Source: Thioclava marina
Lineage (GTDB): Bacteria; Pseudomonadota; Alphaproteobacteria; Rhodobacterales; Rhodobacteraceae
Reading direction: 5' to 3'
Length of the DNA: 64,000 nt
Assembly (NCBI RefSeq): GCF_002020135.1
Contig: NZ_MPZS01000003.1
Span: 62,001 to 126,000 of the forward strand
Positions 9,005-17,733 of the stretch are shown here, piece after piece (position 1 is the first letter of the stretch; every line of letters begins with the position of its first letter). The notes under the pieces were generated by a model. It did no database searches, was not told where the DNA came from, and saw only the letters and a program-made list of their open reading frames with translations. A program made the position numbers and the translations under genes.

Positions 9005-9310
9005 GCGCGCCACCCCAAGCGGCGGGCTGCGATGGAGGAATTGGTCGGAAAACCGGGCATTTGCGGCCCCTTCTTGAGAGTCGCGGAGAGGCTATCGGCG
9101 GCCCAGAAGCCCGTCAAGCAAGCCCGACCGGCGCAAAGAAATGTGTCGTATGACAAGTAATACAACCTCAGGTGGTGTTTTCGCCACGCAGCACCGATGC
9201 GCGATGGCTTTGGCAGGGCTTAGCCTTGGACTTGGCTGCCCGGCACGTCTGGGGACACGGGGCCATTTCCGCCGGGGAGCCCGGCTTTGAAAAAGCAAAT
9301 GGAGTGCAAG
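9005..9310. promoter_or_regulatory. Divergent intergenic region between dadA-like gene and Flp pilin
   Basis: No gene is visible in these 306 bases. A short palindrome TGTC-GTAT-GACA lies at 9144-9155, with TACAACC close by. It resembles the TTGTATGACAA-like boxes of GntR-type regulators and could control the leftward amino-acid genes. The right half is the probable promoter and leader of the highly expressed pilin gene, but no convincing -35/-10 pair could be assigned by eye. The operator idea is tentative. Confidence 0.3.
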
Positions 9311-9529
9311 ATGAAACTGTTCAAATTCAAGACCCTTCGCGACCTGAAGAACGACGAAGAGGGCGTCACCGTCGTCGAATACGGCATCGCGCTGGCGATC
9401 GCTGTCGGCATTGGTGGTTTGATTTATACCACTGTCGGTACCGGAGTTTACAATAAGTTGGCAGGCGCGGCGACGATCATGGGGGAAACGCCCGCAGGGT
9501 ATGGCGCGAACCCTGCAGAAGGTGGTTGA
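9311..9529 (+). CDS. flp: Flp/Fap-type pilin
   Basis: Major subunit of the Tad (type IVc) pilus, 72 residues. A short basic leader ends in NDEEG. The mature part begins VTVVEYGIALAIAVGIGGLIY, with Glu at +5 and Tyr at +6, the Flp signature, followed by a single hydrophobic helix. Cleavage would follow Gly18 and be done by the TadV peptidase encoded at 18588. The ATG at 9311 has GGAG 6 bases upstream. An in-frame TTG at 9287 would add eight residues but has no better ribosome site. The C-terminal Gly/Pro-rich tail is short. It is the first gene of the cluster, with a hairpin behind it. Confidence 0.95.
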   Translation: MKLFKFKTLRDLKNDEEGVTVVEYGIALAIAVGIGGLIYTTVGTGVYNKLAGAATIMGETPAGYGANPAEGG

Positions 9530-9544
9530 GGTCGATCACCAGCT

Positions 9545-9587
9545 ATCAGGCGTTGGTTCGCAACGCCTGATGCTATTATCTTTTTTT
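9545..9587 (+). terminator. Hairpin plus T-run between flp and cpaB
   Basis: ATCAGGCGTT (9545-9554) pairs perfectly with AACGCCTGAT (9562-9571) around a 7-base loop, followed nine bases later by seven Ts at 9581-9587. The run-in (GCTATTATC) is also T-rich. This is a plausible partial terminator or 3' stabiliser that would leave pilin mRNA in excess over the assembly genes. Confidence 0.7.
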
Positions 9588-9600
9588 AAGGGGAAACGTC

Positions 9601-10404
9601 ATGCGCATCGCTTCAATGCTCACTTTTGCTGCTGGCCTTGCCGTGGCGGGAGGATCTGCGTACCTAGCGCAGAACTTCTTCGAAGCAAAGCTTCAGCGCG
9701 AGGCTGCTGCCGAAAAGGCCGGGCTCGTCGAAGTTCTTGCAGCCGCACAGAATATTCCGTTCGGCCAGACCATCGAATCCCAGAAGCTGACCGCGATCGC
9801 CTGGCCGAAAGAAGCGTTGCCGCCGGGTGTCTTTACCGACACTGCGGCGCTGCTGCCCGCTCAAGGCCAGCAACCGCGCCGCGCAAAGGCCGAGATCGCG
9901 CAGGGTGAGTTGATCCTTGCCTCCAAAGTCTCCGGCTATGGCGAGAAAATCACCATCGTCCAGACCCTCGGTCCGAACAGCCGCGCGATGGCGATCAGTG
10001 TAAATGCTTCCACTGGTGTGGGTGGCTTCGTCACGCCCGGCGACAAGGTCGACGTAATGATGACGCGGGGTAGCAACGACACGCTCAAGACCGTCACGAT
10101 CCTTCAGGACGTCCGGGTGATCGGTGTCGACCAGACCTCGGATGAAAAGGTGAAGACGCCCGGTGTCGCGCGCACCGTGACGGTCGAGGTGACGCCCGAA
10201 CAGGGCCAGCGCCTCGCTCTGGCGCAAAAGGCGGGGACGCTCAGCCTGACGCTGCGCACGCTCGACGACGCCGAGAGCGAACCGCTGCCCTCGATCGGTC
10301 TTGCCGATATCCTGAGCGAACGCCCCTCCAAGCTCGAGCCGACCCAGGTGCGCACGGTGATCATCCGCCGCGGCACCGAAGTCACCGAGACCGCGATCAA
10401 GTGA
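9601..10404 (+). CDS. cpaB: CpaB/RcpC, Flp pilus assembly protein
   Basis: Periplasmic or inner-membrane component of the Tad machine, 267 residues. It has one N-terminal membrane helix (MLTFAAGLAVAGGSAYLAQNFF) followed by a SAF-type domain with AAQNIPFGQTIESQKLTAIAWP. The RcpC core comes next, with GPNSRAMAISVNASTGVGGFVTPGDKVDVMMTR, the best-conserved stretch of this family. AAGGGGAAACGTC precedes the ATG. CpaB normally works with the CpaC/RcpA secretin, which is not seen in this cluster. Confidence 0.93.
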   Translation: MRIASMLTFAAGLAVAGGSAYLAQNFFEAKLQREAAAEKAGLVEVLAAAQNIPFGQTIESQKLTAIAWPKEALPPGVFTDTAALLPAQGQQPRRAKAEIAQGELILASKVSGYGEKITIVQTLGPNSRAMAISVNASTGVGGFVTPGDKVDVMMTRGSNDTLKTVTILQDVRVIGVDQTSDEKVKTPGVARTVTVEVTPEQGQRLALAQKAGTLSLTLRTLDDAESEPLPSIGLADILSERPSKLEPTQVRTVIIRRGTEVTETAIK

Positions 10405-10416
10405 GGCGCAGGAAAG

Positions 10417-11955
10417 ATGGCACGCATCCGCGAAAGCATCCGGCGCTTTGCCCAAGATGAAGACGGGACGATCCTCGTCTTCTTCGGCATGAGCCTCGTG
10501 ATCCTGTTCGGATTGGTGGCCCTTTCCTTCGATCTCGGTCGTCTCGGGAGCACCCGCTCCGAGCTACAATCCTACGCCGATTCCGTGGCGCTGGCCGCCG
10601 CGGGAGAGCTTGACGGCAATTCTGACGCGATCTCGCGCGCCAATTCCGCCGCAGCGCTCGTTTCGGACACGCAGACATTCGGCGCGGGCGGGCATTCGCT
10701 CGGCTATGCCGAGATCGATCCCGATAATGCTGACGGCGCTGACGTGGTGAGCGACGTCACGCTCACGTACCTCTCGCGGCTGCCGAAAGATACCGAGACA
10801 ATCGCGGATGTCGCGACGACCGAGCCCGCGAAAGCGGCTTTCGTCCATGCCGCCGTTGCGCGCCACGATGTCAGCGCGACATTCGCGGCGGTCTTCACGA
10901 CACTGGGGGGCTTTGACGCATTCGACGGCAGCGCCGAGGCGGATGCCATCGCGGGGCTCGAAATTCAGGCCTGCGATGTGACGCCTCTGATGTTCTGCGT
11001 GCCCCCGGGGTTCAAGGCTTCGGCCAATATCGGCACGATGGTACGTATTCGCGCGGGCGGGAGCGGTGCGGCATGGGGCCCGGGAGACTTCGGCTTTCTC
11101 GATCCCGACAAGATCAAGGTCGATGACGAAGGCCCTTGCGCAAAGCTGAACGGCGCGCATCTCGACGCTTGCTTGCTGGGGGCGCAACAGAGCATCACGC
11201 AATGCTTCAACCAGCGCGGCGTCGATACGGAGCCGGGCCAGAAAGAAGGGCTCAACGCCTCGATCTTCAATGTCCGCTTCGACATGTATCAGGCGATCAT
11301 GAACGGGCTGAGCAACGACGAAGACTATGCGCCCGCGCCCAATGTGATCAAGGGGATCATCAAGAAGGATCCGGGGAACAGCTCCAACCAGAATCAGGGC
11401 CAGGGCAAAGCGAATTGCATCGGCGAGGCCGAGCAGGTTTCACCTGACACGGTCGGGTTGCCCCGGGACGATTGCTTCATGGATAAAAGCTGCGATCGCT
11501 TTGGTGATGGCGACTGGAGCGAGGGGCGCGAAACCTATGTCGCGACGAATTACGGCGCGGGTGTCGACGATCCGCACCCGGACGCGGTCACGCGCTACGA
11601 TTATTACCTCGCCGAAATCAAGGCGGCCGCTGGCGGCGAGATCCTGACTGACCGCGCCGAGACGGGGCTGCCTACCTGCGCGCCTGCCGCGTCGAGCAAC
11701 CCCGACCGCCGCGTGCTGATCGTAGCGGGGATCGATTGCTCGGCCGAGACCGGAGCCGTGATCAAGGGGGCGATGTCGGACGTTCCCGTGAAGGAATTCG
11801 TCAAGGTCTTCCTCACCGAGCCGGTGGGCGAGGATGGCTCGACACCGCCCGTGATGGATATCTGGGGCGAGATCATCGGCTCGGCCAGCGATGGCGGGTC
11901 GGAAGATACGGGGACTGGGGGCATCGTGCGCGATGTCGTCCAGCTTTACCGGTGA
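10417..11955 (+). CDS. TadG-like pilus-assembly protein
   Basis: Membrane-anchored protein of 512 residues. The N-terminus carries the TadE/TadG-type pseudopilin segment: DEDGTILVFFGMSLVILFGLVALSFDLGR, then TRSELQSYADSVALAAAGEL, typical of TadG (Tad-like helix followed by a soluble domain). The rest is a large extracytoplasmic region with several Cys residues that could form disulfides. No clear von Willebrand A metal site was found. The start has AGGAAAG upstream. TadG proteins are thought to join the minor-pilin part of the apparatus, but the exact role is not established. Confidence 0.8.
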   Translation: MARIRESIRRFAQDEDGTILVFFGMSLVILFGLVALSFDLGRLGSTRSELQSYADSVALAAAGELDGNSDAISRANSAAALVSDTQTFGAGGHSLGYAEIDPDNADGADVVSDVTLTYLSRLPKDTETIADVATTEPAKAAFVHAAVARHDVSATFAAVFTTLGGFDAFDGSAEADAIAGLEIQACDVTPLMFCVPPGFKASANIGTMVRIRAGGSGAAWGPGDFGFLDPDKIKVDDEGPCAKLNGAHLDACLLGAQQSITQCFNQRGVDTEPGQKEGLNASIFNVRFDMYQAIMNGLSNDEDYAPAPNVIKGIIKKDPGNSSNQNQGQGKANCIGEAEQVSPDTVGLPRDDCFMDKSCDRFGDGDWSEGRETYVATNYGAGVDDPHPDAVTRYDYYLAEIKAAAGGEILTDRAETGLPTCAPAASSNPDRRVLIVAGIDCSAETGAVIKGAMSDVPVKEFVKVFLTEPVGEDGSTPPVMDIWGEIIGSASDGGSEDTGTGGIVRDVVQLYR

Positions 11956-11960
11956 GCGCG

Positions 11961-12470
11961 ATGTGGGGGACGATCGCATATCCGATCCAAAGCCTGCGCC
12001 GTCTCTGGCGCGACGAGGAAGGCGCTCAACTGGTCGAATTCGCGCTGGTTCTGCCGATCCTGCTGGTGCTTTTCGCGACGATCGTCGAGGGCGGGCGGAT
12101 GTTCCTTTCCTACCAGACGGTGATCGGCGGCGTGCGCGACGCGAGCCGTTATCTCGCCCGTGTCACGCCGCGCGACATCTGTGACAATGAAGACAGTTTC
12201 GACGGGCGCGGCGATGATCTGACCGATATCGTGGAAAAGGCCCTGACCGGCGAAAGACTGCTGCCGAGCGGCATCACGGTTACCGGCGTCACTCCGAGCC
12301 TGACCTGCACGACGGGTGATTACCGTTTCGGCACCGCCCCGGTCGTCAGCGTCAGCGCGGCTCTGAGCATCACCTTTCCATTCGGTGCGATCTTCTCCTT
12401 TGCGGGCGGGCAGACGCTGGGCACGCTCTCGACGAGCGTCGCCGATGAACACCGGGCTTACGGAACATGA
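11961..12470 (+). CDS. TadE-like minor pseudopilin
   Basis: Short membrane protein of about 169 residues with the TadE pseudopilin segment DEEGAQLVEFALVLPILLVLFATIVEGGRMFLSYQTVIGGVRDASRYLAR, given here only by its key parts: an acidic/Gly processing-like site, the E in VEFALVLP and a single helix. Two Cys further on may pair. ATG at 11961 is used; an in-frame GTG at 11952 would overlap the stop of the TadG-like gene. The stop overlaps the next start as ATGA, so the two TadE genes are coupled. Confidence 0.85.
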   Translation: MWGTIAYPIQSLRRLWRDEEGAQLVEFALVLPILLVLFATIVEGGRMFLSYQTVIGGVRDASRYLARVTPRDICDNEDSFDGRGDDLTDIVEKALTGERLLPSGITVTGVTPSLTCTTGDYRFGTAPVVSVSAALSITFPFGAIFSFAGGQTLGTLSTSVADEHRAYGT

Positions 12471-13117
12471 GCGCGCGGCTCGCATCTCGCGCCCGCAAGG
12501 CGCTGCGCGGCTTTGCCCGCGACGAGAGCGGGGCAACGCTGGTCGAGTTCGCGCTGGTGATCGGGCTCTACCTGATGATCTTCTTCGCGCTGATCGATTT
12601 CGGGCGGATGGCCTTTCACTATGTGAACGCGCAACGCGCGCTTCAGGTCGCGGCGCGGCTGGTGGCAGTGCGTTCGCCCGCGTGCGATGGCGTTCCTCCG
12701 ATCCACGAACGCGGGGTTACGCCACAAGGGGAGATCGAGCCGAATTTCGGCACGAATTGCAACGCCTCCGACACGACCTGCGCCAATCCCGGCACGATCA
12801 CCTGCGCGGGCAATGCCGACAATGGCACGGCCAAGGATATCTGGTCGATCGTCCAGCGCGCGCTGCCCAATGACGCCGAAATCAGGGATCTGTCGTTTTC
12901 CTATTCCTACGATCCCGACCTCGGCTTCCTGGGTGGGCCTTATGTGCCGATCGTGACCGTCAAGCTGCAAAATCTCGACTTCCAGTTCGTGACGCCGATC
13001 GGGGCCTTCGCTTCGCTTTGGACGAGCGAGGAGGTCACACAGATATCGCGCGTGACCTTCCCGAGCCTGAGCACCTCGATGCCGGGGGAAGCATTGGGAC
13101 GGGATGGGACGAGCTGA
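12467..13117 (+). CDS. Second TadE-like minor pseudopilin
   Basis: Protein of 216 residues with the same build as its upstream neighbour: a basic N-terminus, then DESGATLVEFALVIGLYLMIFFALIDFGRMAF and a soluble tail with Cys residues. The E in VEFALV matches pseudopilin position +5. It overlaps the preceding TadE gene by 4 bases (ATGA). Two TadE-type proteins and one TadG-type protein fit the usual E/F/G minor-pilin trio, so this one may correspond to TadF. The family level is clear but the subtype is not. Confidence 0.85.
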   Translation: MSARLASRARKALRGFARDESGATLVEFALVIGLYLMIFFALIDFGRMAFHYVNAQRALQVAARLVAVRSPACDGVPPIHERGVTPQGEIEPNFGTNCNASDTTCANPGTITCAGNADNGTAKDIWSIVQRALPNDAEIRDLSFSYSYDPDLGFLGGPYVPIVTVKLQNLDFQFVTPIGAFASLWTSEEVTQISRVTFPSLSTSMPGEALGRDGTS

Positions 13118-13120
13118 GAG

Positions 13121-14047
13121 ATGAAGGGGAGAGATGACATGACGAGCGTGAACAAGCAGATGTTCCTGGTGGCCGATTCCGCCGAAGCGGTGCAGGCCGA
13201 ATCCGGGCAGCGCCGACTGAATTTCGCCGCCGAATCCGAGCGTCTCGCGAAGGGCGGTTCCGCCGCGCACGAGGGGCATGTGATCGCCGTTGCGCGCAGC
13301 CGGGGCGGGATCGGGGCGACCATGCTCGCGGTCAATCTCGCCCATCACCTCGCCACGATCGGCAGCACGCGCAAGAGCGGTCCGGCTCGTCGCGTTGCGC
13401 TTGTGGATCTCGACCTGCAATTCGGCATGGTCGCGGGCTTTCTCGATCTCGAACCGAGCCCCGCGCTTTACGATATGGCGCGCGATGGCGGCATCCCCGA
13501 TGACACCTTCCTCGATCAATCGCTGCAATCGACCCCGGATGGGCTCGATGTGCTCTGCGCGCCCTCTGCCTTCGCGCCGCTCGATGCGCTGCAGCCTGAC
13601 CAGCTGCGCGGCCTCATCGAGGCGTTGCAGGCGCGCTACGACTATGTCGTGGTCGATCTGCCCCATGCGCTGGTCGACTGGGTCTCGCCGGTGCTGGCAC
13701 ATGCCGGGCTGATGTATCTCGTCACCGATCTCTCGGTGCCCTCGCTCCAGCAGGCGCGGCGCCTGATCGATGCCTATGCCGAGGACAACCTCGCGCTGGA
13801 GATCGAGATTGTGGTCAATCACGAGGCCCGTCCGCTTTTGCCGCACCGTCACCACCAGGAGGCCGCGCGCGCGCTCGAGCGCGAACTGCGCCACTGGCTG
13901 CCCGATGATCGGCGCGCGGCGAAGGAAGCCGCCGATCGCGGTCTGCCGCTGGGGCGTGTCGCGCGTCATTCGTCCCTCGCCAAAGCGGTGGGAAAACTCG
14001 CCCAGGATCGTCTCAAGAAGGCCGCCGCAGCGGCGCACGTCAGCTGA
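13121..14047 (+). CDS. cpaE: TadZ/CpaE, pilus-localising ParA-like ATPase
   Basis: MinD/ParA-superfamily protein thought to place the Tad machine at the cell pole. The ATPase domain begins near residue 50 with AVARSRGGIGATMLAVNLAHHLA, a degenerate Walker A (RGGIGAT in place of KGGVGKT), as is common in TadZ. VDLDLQFGMVAGFLDL and the switch region DYVVVDLPHALVDW follow. The usual N-terminal receiver-like domain is missing or reduced to about 45 residues. An in-frame ATG at 13139 preceded by GGGGAGAG is the likelier start, giving 302 residues. The C-terminus is basic/Ala-rich. Confidence 0.88.
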   Translation: MKGRDDMTSVNKQMFLVADSAEAVQAESGQRRLNFAAESERLAKGGSAAHEGHVIAVARSRGGIGATMLAVNLAHHLATIGSTRKSGPARRVALVDLDLQFGMVAGFLDLEPSPALYDMARDGGIPDDTFLDQSLQSTPDGLDVLCAPSAFAPLDALQPDQLRGLIEALQARYDYVVVDLPHALVDWVSPVLAHAGLMYLVTDLSVPSLQQARRLIDAYAEDNLALEIEIVVNHEARPLLPHRHHQEAARALERELRHWLPDDRRAAKEAADRGLPLGRVARHSSLAKAVGKLAQDRLKKAAAAAHVS

Positions 14048-14061
14048 ACGGAGGGAAAGAC

Positions 14062-15492
14062 ATGTTTCGCAATTTCACCGATCGCGGGTCGAAGCCTTCC
14101 GAAAAGGACAAGGTGATCCCTCTGGGGCAACACCGCGCCGCCGCCGGTGCTCCCGCCGATACGCTCGTGCTGCATGAGGCCCCGGTCAAGGCGACGCCCG
14201 AAACCGCTCCGGCATTCGAGGAAAGCCAGCGCCGCGCGCTCGAACTGAAAAGCCGGCTTCACGATGCGCTGCTCGACCGTCTGAACCTGTCGATGATCGA
14301 CAAGGTCGTGCCCGAAGAGCTGCGTCGCGAAGTGGCCACGCTCGTCTCCGAGGAGCTGCGCGACGCCAAGACGCCACTGCGGGCCGATCAGTTCACGACG
14401 CTGGTCGACGAACTGCTCGACGAGGTGCTCGGCCTTGGCCCGCTCGAACCGTTGATCGCGGATCCCACGATCAACGACATCCTCGTGAATGGCTGCCACA
14501 AGGTTTTCATCGAACGCAACGGCGTGCTGGAGCGCACGCAGGTCCGTTTTCGCGACGAGCGTCACCTGTTGCGCATCATCGACAAGATCGTCTCGCGCGT
14601 GGGCCGCCGGATCGACGAGAGCAACCCTTGGGTCGATGCGCGTCTCGAGGATGGCAGCCGCGTCAACGCGATCATCCGTCCCTGTGCCATCGACGGCCCG
14701 AGCATCTCGATCCGCAAATTCGCCCGCCAGCCTTACACGCTGGAGCGTCTGGTCGGCACCGGCATGATGACCGAACAGGCGGCGCATTTCCTCAAGGGGC
14801 TGGTGCAGGCACGCAAGAATATCCTGATCTCGGGCGGTACGGGCTCGGGCAAGACGACGCTTCTCAACGCGATCTCGGCGGCGATCGATCCGCGAGCGCG
14901 GATCGTCACCATCGAGGACGCGGCAGAGCTTCAGCTGCAACAGGAGCATGTGGTGCGTCTTGAAACCCGTGCCTCCAATCCCAACGGACAGGGCGCGGTG
15001 CATCAGCGCGATCTGGTGCGCAATGCGCTGCGGATGCGCCCCGACCGCATCATCGTCGGCGAGGTGCGCGGGGGCGAGGCCTTCGACATGCTTCAGGCGA
15101 TGAACACGGGCCATGATGGCTCGATGACCACCGTGCACGCCAATTCCGCCCGCGACGCGCTGGGCAGGATCGAGCAGATGGTGACCATGATCGGCCTCGA
15201 CATGCCGCTCTCCGCGATCCGTTCGCAGATCGCTTCGGGGCTCGACGTCGTGGTGCAGATCGCGCGCATGTCCGATGGCCGCCGCCGGGTGCTCTCGATC
15301 TCCGAGATCACCGGGCAGGAGGGCGATATCGTGATGATGCAGGACATCTTCACCTTCCGAAAGAAGGGCACGCTCGGCGATGGCACCATCGAGGGCAACT
15401 TCACCGCGACCGGCCTGCGCCCGCGTTGTCTCGAGGACATGATCGCGGCGGGTGTCGAGGTCGACCCTTCAGATTTTGTCGTGCGGGGGTGA
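14062..15492 (+). CDS. cpaF: TadA/CpaF, pilus assembly ATPase
   Basis: Cytoplasmic hexameric secretion ATPase that powers Flp pilus assembly, 476 residues. The N-terminal region is followed by the CpaF marker DILVNG and IDESNPWVDARLEDGSRVNAI. Walker A is ISGGTGSGKTTLLNA near residue 257. The Asp box/ATPase core is IVTIEDAAELQL and RLETR, and Walker B with the His box is MRPDRIIVGEVRGGEAFDMLQAMNTGHDGSMTTVHANS. All catalytic elements are intact. GGAGGG precedes the ATG. Confidence 0.97.
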   Translation: MFRNFTDRGSKPSEKDKVIPLGQHRAAAGAPADTLVLHEAPVKATPETAPAFEESQRRALELKSRLHDALLDRLNLSMIDKVVPEELRREVATLVSEELRDAKTPLRADQFTTLVDELLDEVLGLGPLEPLIADPTINDILVNGCHKVFIERNGVLERTQVRFRDERHLLRIIDKIVSRVGRRIDESNPWVDARLEDGSRVNAIIRPCAIDGPSISIRKFARQPYTLERLVGTGMMTEQAAHFLKGLVQARKNILISGGTGSGKTTLLNAISAAIDPRARIVTIEDAAELQLQQEHVVRLETRASNPNGQGAVHQRDLVRNALRMRPDRIIVGEVRGGEAFDMLQAMNTGHDGSMTTVHANSARDALGRIEQMVTMIGLDMPLSAIRSQIASGLDVVVQIARMSDGRRRVLSISEITGQEGDIVMMQDIFTFRKKGTLGDGTIEGNFTATGLRPRCLEDMIAAGVEVDPSDFVVRG

Positions 15493-15498
15493 GGGGCC

Positions 15499-16470
15499 AT
15501 GTTCAACGGGATCGAGAATGACTGGTTCGCCTATCTGACCTATAGCGGCATCGCATTGGGCATGCTGCTGGCAGTAACGGGGGCATTGCATCTGGCCAGC
15601 CGCAGCGAGACACGCGGCGAGGCGAAGAGCCGCCGGATGAAGATGATCGCCCAAGGGCGCAATACCGAAGAGCTTCTTGCGCTTCTGAAGCCCGCGCCGC
15701 GCAGCGGGATCGCGGCGCATCTGCCGCAGGCGCTCGACCTCGCGCGACAGCTGCACCGCGCCGGCATACCGATCTCGCCGGACCGTTTCGTGGCGCTTTG
15801 CGCCTCGCTTGGGGTGGGGGGCTTCGTGCTCAGCTTCGCGGCTCTCGGCCTGCTTCAGGCGGTGGCCGTGGCGATGGTCGTGGGGGTGGCGCTCCCGGCG
15901 CTGGTGGTCCGATTTCGCGCCAAGGACCGGATGACGAAGCTCACCGGGCAGCTGCCCGATGCGCTCGACATGCTCGCGCGGGGGCTCAAGATCGGCCACC
16001 CGCTGAACATGACGATCGGGGCCGTGGCCGAAGAGATGCCCGATCCGATCGGGACCGAGTTCGGCCTGATCTTCGATCAGGTGACCTATGGTGACGATCT
16101 GCCCGACGCGGTGCTGGATTTCGCGGATCGGGTGGGGATCGAGGATGTGGACTACCTCGCCGCAAGCATCGGCATCCAGCACGGGACCGGTGGAGATCTG
16201 GCCCGCGTGCTCGAGGTGCTGGGCCGGACGATCCGTGGCCGCATCGCGTTGCGCCGAAAGATCAAGGCGATCTCGGCGGAGGGGCGGGCCTCGGCCTGGT
16301 TTCTCAGTGCGCTGCCCTTCGTCATGTTCGGCTTCACCAATTTCATTTCGCCGGGCTATTTCGGCGAGGTCGCCGATGACCCGCTCTTCAAGCCGATGGC
16401 TGCGATCGTGCTGCTGCTGGTGGTGCTCAACGGGCTGATCCTGCGCAAGCTGGTCACGTTCCGGATCTGA
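15499..16470 (+). CDS. tadB: TadB, Flp pilus inner-membrane platform protein
   Basis: GspF-fold membrane protein of 323 residues. One helix is near the N-terminus, a pair at about residues 95-140 and two near the C-terminus flank a cytoplasmic helical domain (LPDALDMLARGLKIGHPLNMTIGAVAEEMPDPIGTEFGLIFDQVTYGDDL), the T2SS-F core. It acts with TadC as the platform above the TadA ATPase. It starts seven bases after the cpaF stop, with GGGGTGAGGGG as the ribosome site. Confidence 0.93.
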   Translation: MFNGIENDWFAYLTYSGIALGMLLAVTGALHLASRSETRGEAKSRRMKMIAQGRNTEELLALLKPAPRSGIAAHLPQALDLARQLHRAGIPISPDRFVALCASLGVGGFVLSFAALGLLQAVAVAMVVGVALPALVVRFRAKDRMTKLTGQLPDALDMLARGLKIGHPLNMTIGAVAEEMPDPIGTEFGLIFDQVTYGDDLPDAVLDFADRVGIEDVDYLAASIGIQHGTGGDLARVLEVLGRTIRGRIALRRKIKAISAEGRASAWFLSALPFVMFGFTNFISPGYFGEVADDPLFKPMAAIVLLLVVLNGLILRKLVTFRI

Positions 16471-16486
16471 CGGGGAGGAAAGAGCC

Positions 16487-17482
16487 ATGCTGATGACACG
16501 CATCGAGAGCATCGCGCTGGAGCTGGGCATCGCGCCCGAGACGGTCCTCGCAGGGGGCATCGGGCTTGGGGCGCTGCTGGTGATCTGGGGGCTTCTGGCG
16601 GCGTTCCAGCGCGACCGGGCGGTCGAGCGCATCGCCGCGATCGGCGGGGCCCGCGCGAATGTCCGCGCCGAGCATGCGTTGCTCAAGGCACCGGAGGCCA
16701 CGCCGGGGCGCTTCATGAAGGCCTTCGTGCCCGCCGACCGTCAGAAACGCAGCGCGCTTCAGCGCAAGCTTGAAATGGCGGGGATGTCCGATGTGGGTGC
16801 GTTGCGCCGGTTCACGCTTGTGCGTGTCATTCTCGGTATCGGTCTTCCGGGGCTGTTCCTCGGTCTGTTGATTGCCGCCCGCACGCCCGAACTGAGCCTG
16901 CCTTTCGGCCTCTCGGACCGTCTCGGCGGGCTGAGCGGCATGGCAACCTACCAAATCCTGACCGGGCTTGTGGCCTTTGGCTATCTCGCGCCGCTGAAAT
17001 GGCTGGGCGGACGCATGAAAGAGCGCCGGTTGCGCATCGAGGAGAGCTTTCCGAACGCGCTCGATCTGATGCAGGTCGCGATCGAAAGCGGGATGGGGTT
17101 TGACGCGGCGATGACGCGTGTGGGCAACGAGCTTGCCAATACCTCAGCCGAGATCTCCTTCGAGTTCCTGTCCGTACAACGCCAGGTACAGGCGGGTCGC
17201 GAGCGCGACGCGGCTTTGCGCGACATGGCCGATCGCACCGGGGTCGAGACGGTGCGTGCCTTCGCCAATGTCGCCACGCAATCCTTGCGCTTCGGCTCCT
17301 CCATGGCGCAGGCGCTCACGACCTATGCAGAGGAATTGCGTGCGATGCGGGAGATGCGCGCCCAGGAAAAGGCCAACCGGCTGCCTGTGCAGATGTCGGG
17401 CGTGCTCGCCTCGCTGATGCTCCCGGCGCTGATCCTGATCTGTCTCGGGCCGATCGTGATTCGCTACCTCAACAATGTCTGA
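16487..17482 (+). CDS. tadC: TadC, Flp pilus inner-membrane platform protein
   Basis: 331-residue GspF-fold partner of TadB. The T2SS-F domain is RIEESFPNALDLMQVAIESGMGFDAAMTRVGNEL followed by FLSVQRQVQAGRERDAALRDMADRTGVETVRAFANVATQSLRFGSSMAQAL, with hydrophobic helices before and after and a C-terminal LASLMLPALILICLGPIVI segment. It lies 16 bases after tadB with GGGGAGGAAAG upstream. It is the last gene of the core assembly run, before a 250-base spacer and a regulator. Confidence 0.93.
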   Translation: MLMTRIESIALELGIAPETVLAGGIGLGALLVIWGLLAAFQRDRAVERIAAIGGARANVRAEHALLKAPEATPGRFMKAFVPADRQKRSALQRKLEMAGMSDVGALRRFTLVRVILGIGLPGLFLGLLIAARTPELSLPFGLSDRLGGLSGMATYQILTGLVAFGYLAPLKWLGGRMKERRLRIEESFPNALDLMQVAIESGMGFDAAMTRVGNELANTSAEISFEFLSVQRQVQAGRERDAALRDMADRTGVETVRAFANVATQSLRFGSSMAQALTTYAEELRAMREMRAQEKANRLPVQMSGVLASLMLPALILICLGPIVIRYLNNV

Positions 17483-17505
17483 GCCGAATCGAGGCGAAAA
17501 GGAAT

Positions 17506-17629
17506 CGTTTCAATTTGCGAAACGGTTGGAAAAACACGAGAAATGCCCAAGTTTGTCTCGGCGCCCGTACTGAAATGTCTACCTGTGGTTGAGTAACTGT
17601 CTCTCAAAACTGCCCACAGGCTGCTGTGG
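17506..17629 (+). promoter_or_regulatory. Inverted repeats downstream of tadC
   Basis: The spacer after tadC contains CGTTTC (17506-17511) with GAAACG (17519-17524), and CCACAG (17614-17619) with CTGTGG (17624-17629) around GCTG. Neither is followed by a T-run. They may be mRNA 3' structures for tadC or protein-binding sites for the regulator downstream. Confidence 0.35.
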
Positions 17630-17685
17630 ATATCAATCCAAAGATTAGCTTAGGGCGACGGTGAAAAGTGGGTTACGCTGGGGGA

Positions 17686-17723
17686 ACTCACACGCTGCCA
17701 AGAATATGTGAGTACATTATATA
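17686..17723 (+). promoter_or_regulatory. Candidate promoter and operator of the LuxR-type gene
   Basis: A perfect 7-bp inverted repeat, ACTCACA at 17686-17692 and TGTGAGT at 17707-17713, spans the place where a -35 would lie (CTGCCA, 17695-17700). It sits 17 bases before the AT-rich TATATA (17718-17723), the best -10-like element in the spacer. If both are real, transcription would start near 17730, so the ATG at 17761 would be favoured for the gene. Confidence 0.4.
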
Positions 17724-17733
17724 AGTCTTTGGG

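Noticed and set aside
15469-16716. 415-codon minus-strand frame opposite tadB and tadC
   Set aside because: It spans two well-supported pilus genes in antisense, has low-complexity Arg/Gly/His composition and no family motifs.
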